The notes beneath the pieces are model-generated. The model was not told where the DNA came from and did no database searches. It saw nothing but the letters and a program-made list of their open reading frames with translations. DNA of 64,000 nt from Pelagibacter sp047722505 (GTDB lineage: Bacteria > Pseudomonadota > Alphaproteobacteria > Pelagibacterales > Pelagibacteraceae): positions 186,001 to 250,000 of the forward strand of contig NZ_CP159814.1 of the NCBI RefSeq assembly GCF_047722505.1, read 5' to 3'. The translations under genes were made by a program, and so were the position numbers. Positions 8,427-16,449 of the stretch are shown piece after piece; the stretch's first letter is position 1, and each line of letters opens with the position of its first letter.

Positions 8427-9229
8427 AAATACTTTTCTTAGGGGATGTAGTTGGCATTTCAGGTCGATCAATGGTTCTGAATAATTTACTCTCAAAAATT
8501 AAAAATGAAAAAATCGATTTTGTAGTTGTTAATGGTGAGAATGCAGCTGACTCAGGTGTTGGCATTACAGAGGAAATATGTAAAGATTTTTTTAATTGTG
8601 GAGTAGATGTTATTACAACAGGTAATCATGTATGGGATCAAAAAGAAACAATGTCTCATATAGAAAAAGAAAATCGACTTCTAAGACCTAAAAATTTATT
8701 TGAACCATCTCCAGGAAAGGGCTTTGGAATATTTAATGCTAAAAATGGTATGAGAGTGGGAGTACTTAATTTGATGGGAAATGTTTTTATGAAGAAATGT
8801 GAAGATGTATTTGAAGCAGCTGAAAAATTTATGAAAAAATATAAGCTTAAAGAAGATTATGATTTTCTATTAGTCGATTTTCATGGAGAAATAACAAGTG
8901 AAAAGGCAGCTATAGGTCATTTTTTTGATGGAAAAGCGACATTGGTCGTTGGAACTCACACGCATATTCCAACAAATGATACGAGAGTATTAAATGGAGG
9001 CACTGCATATCAGACTGATGCGGGAATGTGTGGTGATTACGACTCAGTTATTGGAATGAATAAAGAGAATTCAATTAACAGGTTCTTAAAAAAAAAGTCT
9101 ACAAAGCACTTTCCATCAATTGGTGAAGCTAGTTTGTGTGGTGTGATTGTTGAATGTGATATAGAAACAGGGTTAGCTAAAAATGTAGAAAATTTTATAT
9201 ATGGAGGAGAATTAAAAAATTCTCAATAA
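8423..9229 (+). CDS. YmdB/TIGR00282-family metallophosphoesterase
   Basis: Calcineurin-fold phosphoesterase of 268 residues, related to Bacillus YmdB, a 2',3'-cyclic nucleotide phosphodiesterase. Metal-binding motifs appear in order: FLGDVVG at residues 5-11, VNGENAADSG, TTGNHVWD, a DFHGE segment and GTHTHIPT. There is no signal peptide, so it should be cytoplasmic. Its ATG overlaps the stop of the frame-corrected cyclo-ligase, which supports translational coupling. The biological substrate in alphaproteobacteria is not known to me. Confidence 0.88.
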   Translation: MKILFLGDVVGISGRSMVLNNLLSKIKNEKIDFVVVNGENAADSGVGITEEICKDFFNCGVDVITTGNHVWDQKETMSHIEKENRLLRPKNLFEPSPGKGFGIFNAKNGMRVGVLNLMGNVFMKKCEDVFEAAEKFMKKYKLKEDYDFLLVDFHGEITSEKAAIGHFFDGKATLVVGTHTHIPTNDTRVLNGGTAYQTDAGMCGDYDSVIGMNKENSINRFLKKKSTKHFPSIGEASLCGVIVECDIETGLAKNVENFIYGGELKNSQ

Positions 9230-9234
9230 TTATT

Positions 9235-9960
9235 ATGTCGGGTCATTCAAAATGGGCAAGTATAAAACACTCTAAGGGAAAAGCAGACAAACAGAGATCT
9301 AAAGTATTTTCAAAATTATCTAAAGAGATAAGTGTAGCGGCAAAACTAGGCGATAAAGATCCTGCGATGAATCCAAGACTTAGATCTGCAATTCAAGCAG
9401 CAAAGTCAGCTAACATGCCAAAAGATAATATTGAAAGAGCTATTGCCAAATCTTCTGTTAACTCTGAAACAAATTATGAAAATTTAAGATATGAAGGATT
9501 TGGTCCAGATAAAATAGCAGTGATCGTAGAAGCGTTAACTGACAATAAAAACAGAACAGCTTCCAATGTTAGATCTATATTTGTAAAAAGTGGTGGAAAT
9601 TTAGGAACACAGGGTTCTGCATCACATAACTTTAATCAGTTAGGAATTATCAAAATTGATAAAAGAGAAATATCAGATGAACAAATTTTTGAACTAGCAA
9701 TTGAATCGGGTGCAGATGAGTGTATTTCAAATGAAGAATTTCATGAAATTCAATGTCCTATGAACAAAATTTATAATGTAAAAAAGAACTTGGAAAAAAC
9801 AATTGCAAATTTTATTTCAACAGAGATTGAATGGGTTCCGTTAACTAGTGTAGATGTTGAAAAAGATAAAGTGGAAGCTGCAATAGAATTTTTAGAATCA
9901 TTAGAAGATGATGATGATGTTCAAAGTGTTTATTCAAACATAAACTTTAATAATAGTTAA
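9235..9960 (+). CDS. yebC: YebC/PmpR family protein (transcriptional regulator or translation factor)
   Basis: The 241-residue protein begins with the invariant N-terminal signature MSGHSKWASIKHSKGKAD. It continues with the family motif NMPKDNIERAI and the segment YEGFGPDKIAVIVE. YebC proteins are described as DNA-binding regulators, and more recently as ribosome-associated factors helping translation of difficult motifs. It sits directly before ruvC, as in many proteobacteria, and overlaps it by one base (TAATG). Confidence 0.95.
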   Translation: MSGHSKWASIKHSKGKADKQRSKVFSKLSKEISVAAKLGDKDPAMNPRLRSAIQAAKSANMPKDNIERAIAKSSVNSETNYENLRYEGFGPDKIAVIVEALTDNKNRTASNVRSIFVKSGGNLGTQGSASHNFNQLGIIKIDKREISDEQIFELAIESGADECISNEEFHEIQCPMNKIYNVKKNLEKTIANFISTEIEWVPLTSVDVEKDKVEAAIEFLESLEDDDDVQSVYSNINFNNS

Positions 9961-10454
9961 TGCTTATTATTGGAATAGATCCAGGAATAACAGGTTCTAT
10001 TTGCTTTTTTCAAGATGGTAAAATAATTGATGTTATTGAAATGCCAAATATGCCAGAAGGGAAAAAAAATAAAAAACAAGTTAATGGTGCTCAAATTTAT
10101 TATGAAATTTTCTCAAGGATTAAAGATATAAAAAAGGAAGATATTAAAGTTATAATTGAACAAGTATCAGCCATGCCAGGTCAAGGCGTTACTAGTATGT
10201 TTAATTTTGGACAATCATTTGGTATTTTAAAAGGAATCTGTTCTGCAATGCAATTACCAATGTATTTTGTAAGACCGACAAAATGGAAAAAGTATTTTAA
10301 CCTTATTAATTCAGAAAAAGATGCTAGTAGAACAAAAGCAATAGAGGTATTTCCATATTTTTCATCAGAGTTATCAAGGAAAAAAGACTCAAATAAAGCT
10401 GATGCAATATTAATAGCCAGCTTTTATTACGAAACTTACAAACTAGAAGAATAA
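9960..10454 (+). CDS. ruvC: RuvC-like Holliday junction resolvase, phage-type subfamily
   Basis: RNase-H-fold nuclease of 164 residues, predicted to cleave Holliday junctions. The first catalytic aspartate is in IGIDPGITGSI (Asp7). The next acidic site is the Glu in VIIEQVSAMPGQG, and a late Asp occurs in KADAILIAS. The segment MPGQGVTSMFNFGQSFG and the following PTKWKKYF are typical of the RuvC-like enzymes common in phages, unlike the cellular type. It occupies the ruvC position after yebC, but no ruvA, ruvB or ybgC follows before tolQ. Whether RuvAB is encoded elsewhere cannot be seen here. Confidence 0.82.
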   Translation: MLIIGIDPGITGSICFFQDGKIIDVIEMPNMPEGKKNKKQVNGAQIYYEIFSRIKDIKKEDIKVIIEQVSAMPGQGVTSMFNFGQSFGILKGICSAMQLPMYFVRPTKWKKYFNLINSEKDASRTKAIEVFPYFSSELSRKKDSNKADAILIASFYYETYKLEE

Positions 10455-10507
10455 TTTAAGACTTTAAAAGTCAAATTCATGACACATTTTAGTGTGAAAC
10501 CTTAAAC

Positions 10508-11182
10508 ATGGAAGCAGACATTACATCTCAAGCAGTAGGCTTAGCCTCAAATACAGATTTTTCTTTGTGGAGTTTATTTTTAAGAGCAGACTTTATAGTA
10601 AAATCGGTAATACTTATGTTGATTGGTTGCTCAATATACTCATGGGCAGTCATTATTGAAAAGTTTAGATTATTTAAAAAAATAAATCTAGAATCTGAAG
10701 AATTTGAAGAAAAATTTTGGAAATCAAAATCAGCAGAAACTTTTTATAATAGTTTGCCAGCTAATGTAGAAAACCCAACAGCTTTATTGTTTAAAGATAC
10801 TATGCAAAGTTTATTAAAAGCTAAAAGTAAAACTAATCTTAATGAAAGAATGGTAAGTGTACTTGAGGTTAATATTGAAAAACAAATTTCAAAAATAGAT
10901 AAAGGTTTTACATTTTTGGCAACAGTTGGTTCAACAGCACCCTTTATAGGTTTGTTCGGAACAGTATGGGGAATAATGAACTCGTTTCAATCCATAGCAA
11001 TATCAAGAAATACAAGTTTAGCAATTGTGGCACCAGGAATAGCAGAAGCTTTATTTGCAACTGCTCTTGGATTGCTAGCTGCAATACCTGCGGTTGTTGC
11101 TTACAATAAATTTAACAATGATTCAAAAAAATATTCTCAAAGATTAGAAAATTTTTCTAAAAGATTTTTATCAATAATATAA
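10508..11182 (+). CDS. tolQ: Tol-Pal system proton channel subunit TolQ
   Basis: Inner-membrane MotA/ExbB-family protein which, with TolR, uses the proton gradient to energise TolA during envelope constriction. The 224 residues contain an N-terminal membrane helix (about residues 27-50), a cytoplasmic loop rich in charged residues, and two C-terminal helices. The first of these follows the family signature GSTAPFIGLFGTVWGIMNSF, and the second follows APGIAEALFATALGL. It is the first gene of the tolQRAB-pal-cpoB series and starts 53 bases after ruvC. Confidence 0.95.
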   Translation: MEADITSQAVGLASNTDFSLWSLFLRADFIVKSVILMLIGCSIYSWAVIIEKFRLFKKINLESEEFEEKFWKSKSAETFYNSLPANVENPTALLFKDTMQSLLKAKSKTNLNERMVSVLEVNIEKQISKIDKGFTFLATVGSTAPFIGLFGTVWGIMNSFQSIAISRNTSLAIVAPGIAEALFATALGLLAAIPAVVAYNKFNNDSKKYSQRLENFSKRFLSII

Positions 11183-11183
11183 A

Positions 11184-11600
11184 ATGGCTTTTAAACTCAA
11201 TCGTTCATCAAAAGAGCCTATGAGTGAAATAAATGTAACTCCATTTGTTGATGTAATGTTGGTGTTATTAATTATATTTATGGTTACAGCACCATTATTA
11301 ACAGTTGGAATACAAGTAGATTTACCCGAAAGCTCCGCGGACTCATTACCTGAAGAATTAGAACCATTAACATTATCTATAAACTCTAAAGGTGAAATAT
11401 TTATTCAAGAATCTAAAGTTGAGTATGATAAAATAATAGCAAAAATTTTAGCTGTATCTAAAAATAGAACTGATACTAGAATTTATGTCCGAGGAGACAA
11501 ATCAATAAACTATGGTAGAGTTTTAGAAATAATGGGGATGCTATCTGGCTCTGGTTTTACTAAAGTAGCATTAATTTCTGAGCCATACAAAGAAAGGTAA
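11184..11600 (+). CDS. tolR: Tol-Pal system protein TolR
   Basis: ExbD/TolR-family stator protein of 138 residues with one N-terminal transmembrane helix. The helix carries the proton-binding aspartate in EINVTPFVDVMLVLLIIFMV (the FVDVML aspartate, residue 23). The periplasmic domain includes the conserved IYVRGDKSINYGRVLEIM segment. It begins one base after tolQ ends, which is consistent with co-translation. Confidence 0.96.
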   Translation: MAFKLNRSSKEPMSEINVTPFVDVMLVLLIIFMVTAPLLTVGIQVDLPESSADSLPEELEPLTLSINSKGEIFIQESKVEYDKIIAKILAVSKNRTDTRIYVRGDKSINYGRVLEIMGMLSGSGFTKVALISEPYKER

Positions 11601-11605
11601 ATAGA

Positions 11606-12415
11606 GTGAATAGAAATATGGTTATTTCTTTTGGGCTTCATATATTTCTTGTGATAATTACAGCTATGAGTTTACCATTCCTTGCTAAAAAACCGATTGA
11701 TCTTCCGCCAATTATATCAGTTGAGTTAATTCAAATCACAGACAAAACTAACATTCCTTTTGCACCTAAAGCAAAAAAAATAATAGAGAAAGTTAAAGAA
11801 AAAGAAAAAAAATTAGTTTCTGAACAGGCACCACCAAAAAAAATAAAAAAACAAAAGCCAGATGCTGTTCCATTGCCTGATGAAAAAATAGAAAAAATAA
11901 AGAAAATTAAGGATGAAAAACAAAACCCTGAAAAAGAAGAGACAGAAATTAAACAAATTTCAGAATTTGAAAAAAAAGAGCTATTTGACAGCAACAGTAT
12001 TGCGGCATTAATTGATAAGTCTAAGACTGAAAGTGCAGAAACAAACAAAAAACTAGATAAAGTTACTCAAGATCAAGATAAAGAAATGGATTTTGCCGGA
12101 TTAACCTTAAGCGAAGAAGATGCTCTAAAAGCTCAAATTTTTGGTTGTTGGAGTATTCCTCTAGGGTTACCGTTTAACGAAGATTTATTAGTTAGAATTA
12201 AGTTACAATTAAAGCCAGATGGCTCTATTATAAAAACTGAAATTCTTGATCATGCTAGAATGAATAGGCCAGGACAGGGGTTTTATAAAGTATTAGCTGA
12301 AAGTGCACTAAGAGCAATAAAACTTTGCCAACCCCTTAGAGTACCCAGTACAGGGTATGAAAGATGGAAAGATATGCAACTAAACTTTGATGCCAGAGAA
12401 ATGTTAGAAGGATAA
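11606..12415 (+). CDS. tolA: Tol-Pal system protein TolA
   Basis: Periplasm-spanning linker between TolQR and Pal/TolB. The product has 269 residues from a GTG start: an N-terminal membrane anchor (residues 5-26), a proline-containing segment, and a long Lys/Glu-rich helical region (about residues 55-165). The compact C-terminal domain includes GCWSIPLGLPF and the GFYKVLAESALRAIKLCQPL stretch. Domain order and location between tolR and tolB identify it, although TolA sequences diverge fast. Confidence 0.92.
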   Translation: MNRNMVISFGLHIFLVIITAMSLPFLAKKPIDLPPIISVELIQITDKTNIPFAPKAKKIIEKVKEKEKKLVSEQAPPKKIKKQKPDAVPLPDEKIEKIKKIKDEKQNPEKEETEIKQISEFEKKELFDSNSIAALIDKSKTESAETNKKLDKVTQDQDKEMDFAGLTLSEEDALKAQIFGCWSIPLGLPFNEDLLVRIKLQLKPDGSIIKTEILDHARMNRPGQGFYKVLAESALRAIKLCQPLRVPSTGYERWKDMQLNFDAREMLEG

Positions 12416-12417
12416 AA

Positions 12418-13758
12418 ATGTTATTAAGATATTTATTTATATTACTTGTTATTATTCCCATAAAAGCTTTTGCTTTAATTGAGGTTGATATTACTAGAGG
12501 GAATTTAAATCCACTACCAGTTGCTGTATCCCCTTTATCAATAGACAATAAATCAAAAGAAAATTTTAAAAAAATTTTAAAAAAAGAAGATCTTGGATCG
12601 GAAATATCAATAGTTGTTGAAAATAATTTAAGACAATCTGGTCTATTTAATCCACTAGATAAAAATGCATTTCTTCAAGAGCCAGATGTAGCTAATTTAA
12701 AACCAAGGTTTGAGGATTGGAATTTAATCAAAGCACAAGCTTTAGTAACAGGCAAGGTTACGTTTGTAGATGAAAAGCTAAGAGTAGAATTTAGATTGTG
12801 GGATGTTTTAGCTGGAAAAGAAATGATGGCTTTAGCATTTACTACCGTTCCTAGTAACTGGAGAAGAGTAGGTCACATTATTACAGATAAAGTCTATGAA
12901 CGTTTAACTGGAGAAAAAGGTTATTTTGACACTAGAATAATTTACGTTTCAGAAGAAGGACCAAAAACCAATAGAATAAAAAAATTAGCTATCATGGACC
13001 AAGATGGTTTTAATAATAAATATTTAACCCTTGGAAATGAATTAGTTTTAACACCAAGGTTTAGTCCAACCAATCAAATGGTTACATATCTTTCTTATTT
13101 TAGAAATTTACCAAGAGTTTATTTATTAGATATCGAAACAGGAATGCAAGAAGTGGTTGGAGATTTTCCAGGGATGACATTTGCGCCAAGATTTTCTCCA
13201 GACGGTAAAAAAATTATAATGAGTTTTGCAAAGGATGGAAATTCAGATATTTATACTATGGACCTTGAGAATAGAATTGTTGAAAGAATTATAAACCATC
13301 CCTCAATTGATACGTCTCCCTCTTACTCACCTGATGGAAAATATATTACCTTCAATTCTGACAGAAGTGGCTACCAACAAATCTATGTAATGGAAAGTAA
13401 TGGAAAAAATGTAAAAAGGATTTCCTTTGGCAATGGTTTATATGGAACGCCAGTATGGTCACCAAGAGGAGATTTGATTGCGTTTACAAAATTACACAAG
13501 GGCAAATTTTATATTGGGGTGATGAGAACAGATGGAACTGGTGAAAGACTATTAACAGAGAACTTTTACCAAGAAGCTCCATCATGGTCACCAAATGGAA
13601 GAGTACTTATTTTTTATAGAGAGACTAAAACTAACTCAAGAGGAGAAGGATTTTCAGCTAAATTGTGGTCCATTGATTTAACAGGATATAATGAAAAGAT
13701 GGTTAAAACTGAAACGGATGCTTCTGACCCATCTTGGTCATCATTATTGAGCAATTAA
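12418..13758 (+). CDS. tolB: Tol-Pal system translocation protein TolB
   Basis: Periplasmic beta-propeller protein that binds Pal and the TolA C-terminus. It has 446 residues with an N-terminal signal peptide ending near ALIEVDITRG. An N-terminal alpha/beta domain (about 20-160) follows, then repeated propeller blades visible as FSPDGKKI, YSPDGKYI, WSPRGDLI and WSPNGRVL. It starts 2 bases after tolA. About 85 bases separate it from pal, where an extra promoter for the abundant lipoprotein could lie. Confidence 0.96.
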   Translation: MLLRYLFILLVIIPIKAFALIEVDITRGNLNPLPVAVSPLSIDNKSKENFKKILKKEDLGSEISIVVENNLRQSGLFNPLDKNAFLQEPDVANLKPRFEDWNLIKAQALVTGKVTFVDEKLRVEFRLWDVLAGKEMMALAFTTVPSNWRRVGHIITDKVYERLTGEKGYFDTRIIYVSEEGPKTNRIKKLAIMDQDGFNNKYLTLGNELVLTPRFSPTNQMVTYLSYFRNLPRVYLLDIETGMQEVVGDFPGMTFAPRFSPDGKKIIMSFAKDGNSDIYTMDLENRIVERIINHPSIDTSPSYSPDGKYITFNSDRSGYQQIYVMESNGKNVKRISFGNGLYGTPVWSPRGDLIAFTKLHKGKFYIGVMRTDGTGERLLTENFYQEAPSWSPNGRVLIFYRETKTNSRGEGFSAKLWSIDLTGYNEKMVKTETDASDPSWSSLLSN

Positions 13759-13843
13759 TGTTTAAATTAGTTGATTTTTTAGCTTGAAACATCTAATTAG
13801 TTGTGAAAAAGTAAGTTATTTAATTAAGAATTAAGGAGCAACA

Positions 13844-14323
13844 ATGAACTTAAGCAAGATTTTAAAAAATGCATTTCTAATTATATTAGCAAGTTTGGTA
13901 TTAACCGCTTGTGCAACAAAAAAAACAACAACAGGACAAATTCAAGGTGATGTTTATACAGGAACAGATTCTGTAGAATATTTAGCATCCGGTGTTCCAG
14001 ATAGAGTTTTCTTTGCAACAAATGAAATTGTACTTACAACAGCTTCAAGAGAGACTTTAAGAAAGCAAGCAGGATGGTTAAGAAAAAATTCAAAGATTAA
14101 TGTTGTTTTAGAAGGTCATGCTGATGAAAGAGGTACAAGGGAGTACAACTTAGCATTGGGTGAAAGAAGAGCGAATTCAGCAAAAGACTATTTAATGACT
14201 TATGGAGTTTCTTCAGACAGAATTTCAGTGTTAAGTTATGGAAAAGAAAGACCTGTAGATTCAGGATCTAACCCTTTAGCTTGGTCAAAAAACAGAAGAT
14301 CAGTTACGGTTAAAGCAAATTAA
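13844..14323 (+). CDS. pal: Peptidoglycan-associated outer membrane lipoprotein Pal
   Basis: Outer-membrane lipoprotein anchoring the envelope to peptidoglycan. The 159 residues start with a lipoprotein signal ending in the lipobox LTAC, so Cys23 should be acylated. The C-terminal OmpA-like domain carries the peptidoglycan-binding core VVLEGHADERGTREYNLALG and ends with NRRSVTV. A strong ribosome-binding site (AAGGAG) precedes the ATG by about 6 bases, unusual for this window and fitting high expression. A hairpin terminator follows. Confidence 0.97.
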   Translation: MNLSKILKNAFLIILASLVLTACATKKTTTGQIQGDVYTGTDSVEYLASGVPDRVFFATNEIVLTTASRETLRKQAGWLRKNSKINVVLEGHADERGTREYNLALGERRANSAKDYLMTYGVSSDRISVLSYGKERPVDSGSNPLAWSKNRRSVTVKAN

Positions 14324-14342
14324 ACTAGAAAAATTAATTTAT

Positions 14343-14381
14343 AAAAGACCCTATACACTTAAGTGTTAGGGTCTTTTTTTT
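14343..14381 (+). terminator. Rho-independent terminator after pal
   Basis: The left arm AAAAGACCCTATACACTT pairs with AAGTGTTAGGGTCTTTT (one unpaired base), giving a long stem with a very tight loop followed by an 8-10 T run. It lies 20 bases after the pal stop and should end most tol-pal transcripts before cpoB. Confidence 0.88.
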
Positions 14382-14411
14382 GCCATCATTATAATTACTA
14401 CTCAGTATATT

Positions 14412-15395
14412 ATGTTTAATTATAAAAAAATATTTCAATTAAAAATAACTATCATGTTTATTTTTTTTTCCAATATTACCCTAGCAGACAATCATAATTT
14501 CAATGAAGTTTTAGAGTTAATACAAAAAGATTTAAAAACGCTGGAGAAAGCAGTTTACTCAGGATCAGTTAATACAGGAAATTTAAGTAGTGTAGAAAGT
14601 TTTGATAAAAATTCCGAAGATGTTTTGACAAGACACTTATTAAAACTGTCAGATATTGAAAATCAATTTCAAGAACTTACTAATAAGTTTGAGGAAATAA
14701 ATTTTAAATTAGATAAACTATCTAGTAGACTTTCTAAAGTTCAGGCTGATAATCAAGTAAGATTTCAAGATGTTGAAAATACTTTATCATCAGGTGAGGT
14801 TAGTCAAAAATTAACATCCATACCAAAAAAACAAGCAGAAAAAGTTTTACCAGGGTCTTCACAACCTCAAGACCTAGGAGCTATTTCATATAAAGATACG
14901 AATAATAATGAAACTACTCAACAGATACAATCTGTAGAAACTATATCTTCAATAATAACCGAAACATTTGAAGCAGAGCAAAACATACTTCCAAAGGATA
15001 ATCCAGAAAAACAATATGAATTTGCAACCAGTTTTTTAAAAGTTGGAGATTATAGTATGGCAGAAAAAGCCTTTAGAGAATTTGTAATAACAAATGAAGA
15101 ACATAAATTGGCAGGCAATGCACAATATTGGTATGCTGAAACATTCAGAATAAGACAGCTTTATACTGATGCTGCTACAGCTTATTTAGAAGGTTATCAA
15201 AAATATCCAAAAGGCGAGAAGGCTCCTATAAATTTATTAAAACTTGGTGTATCAATGGTCCAGATAGGAGAAAAAGAACAAGGCTGTAAAATGATTGAGG
15301 GTGTTGAAGAACAATATCCTAAAGCAAATCAATCAGTGCTGCAAAAAGCAAAATATGAATCAAAAAAGTTTGAGTGCTCAAAACAAAACTCATAA
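14412..15395 (+). CDS. cpoB: Tol-Pal system protein CpoB/YbgF
   Basis: Periplasmic protein that links Tol-Pal constriction to peptidoglycan synthesis. The product has 327 residues: a signal peptide ending near TLADNHNF, a coiled-coil region (roughly residues 30-120), a low-complexity linker, and a C-terminal TPR domain beginning at EKQYEFATSFLKVGDYSMAE. The TPR part contains the typical NAQYWYAETF segment. It follows the pal terminator by about 30 bases, so it either has its own promoter there or depends on readthrough. Its last 41 bases overlap tilS. Confidence 0.92.
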   Translation: MFNYKKIFQLKITIMFIFFSNITLADNHNFNEVLELIQKDLKTLEKAVYSGSVNTGNLSSVESFDKNSEDVLTRHLLKLSDIENQFQELTNKFEEINFKLDKLSSRLSKVQADNQVRFQDVENTLSSGEVSQKLTSIPKKQAEKVLPGSSQPQDLGAISYKDTNNNETTQQIQSVETISSIITETFEAEQNILPKDNPEKQYEFATSFLKVGDYSMAEKAFREFVITNEEHKLAGNAQYWYAETFRIRQLYTDAATAYLEGYQKYPKGEKAPINLLKLGVSMVQIGEKEQGCKMIEGVEEQYPKANQSVLQKAKYESKKFECSKQNS

Positions 15396-16410
15396 ACAAA
15401 TTCTTAGTTTTTTAAAAAATCAAAAAATTTCTAAAGTTTATACTGAATTCTCTTCATCTTTAAATACTGGGAAAAATTTAGCTGTAGCAGTTTCAGGCGG
15501 ACCTGATAGCTTGGCGCTGGCTTACTTGGCTAAATGCTACTCAATAAAAAATAAAATAACAGTTAAATTCTTTTTAGTTGACCATAAGCTTAGACCCGAG
15601 TCGGCAAAAGAAGCTGCTTCAGTAAAAAAAATTTTACAAAAAATTGGCATCACCTGTAAAATATTAAGCTGGAAAGGTAAAAAACCTTCTAGAAATACTC
15701 AATCTTTAGCAAGAGAGGCAAGATATTCTTTACTAGCAAAAGAATGTAAAAAAAATAATGTTGAACACTTATTGTTAGGACATCATTCAAATGATTTATT
15801 TGAAAATTTTTTAATTAGAGTTGTTAGAGGAAGTGGGTTAAATGGACTGGTATCTTTTAATAAAAGTGTAAAATATAAAGATGAAGATCTAAATATTTTA
15901 AGACCATTACTTAACTTAGAAAAAAATGATTTAATTAATATTTCTAAAATAGTATTTAAGTTCTTTATTAAAGATCCATCCAATATTAATAAGATATATA
16001 AAAGAACAAGAATTAGAACTTTATTAGAATCTCTTGAACAAGAGGGATTGGATTTAAAAAAACTTAAATTAACTATTAATAATTTAAAAGACTCAGACAA
16101 ATCAATAAGATTTTATGTTAAAAAAAATTTGGAAGAAAATTCTGTACATATTAAAACAAAAGATACTTATATCTTAAGTCATAATTTTTTTGATCAATCT
16201 CATGAAGTTGTTTTTAGATCTTTGACATTTGTTATTAAAAAAATAGGTAAAAAATACTATCCTGTTAGAGGAAAAAGTATTAATGAGTTGATTAATCGAA
16301 TATCTCTCAAGACATTTTCAAAAATAACTTTAGGAGGCTGTTTTGTTGAAAGTGTTAATAAGACCATATTAATATCAAGAGAAAACTCTAATAAAGTTAA
16401 TGTTTTGTAA
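15355..16410 (+). CDS. tilS: tRNA(Ile)-lysidine synthetase
   Basis: Modifies C34 of the CAU-anticodon tRNA-Ile to lysidine, an essential decoding step. The PP-loop ATPase motif SGGPDS is at residues 47-52 counted from the chosen ATG at 15355. The frame is open further upstream to 15295, but that start would overlap cpoB by about 100 bases and lies far before the conserved domain. Later motifs LLGHHSNDLFENFL and RPLL...KDPSN match the N-terminal TilS domain. At about 351 residues the C-terminal region is short relative to E. coli. Confidence 0.9.
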   Translation: MNQKSLSAQNKTHKQILSFLKNQKISKVYTEFSSSLNTGKNLAVAVSGGPDSLALAYLAKCYSIKNKITVKFFLVDHKLRPESAKEAASVKKILQKIGITCKILSWKGKKPSRNTQSLAREARYSLLAKECKKNNVEHLLLGHHSNDLFENFLIRVVRGSGLNGLVSFNKSVKYKDEDLNILRPLLNLEKNDLINISKIVFKFFIKDPSNINKIYKRTRIRTLLESLEQEGLDLKKLKLTINNLKDSDKSIRFYVKKNLEENSVHIKTKDTYILSHNFFDQSHEVVFRSLTFVIKKIGKKYYPVRGKSINELINRISLKTFSKITLGGCFVESVNKTILISRENSNKVNVL

Positions 16411-16449
16411 CAATTTGACACTTGTTTAATTAATAATAATTATTATCTT

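Noticed and set aside
9960..10454. Prophage remnant suggested by the phage-type RuvC
   Set aside because: No other phage gene, integrase or att-like repeat adjoins it, and the flanking yebC and tol genes are in their normal chromosomal order.
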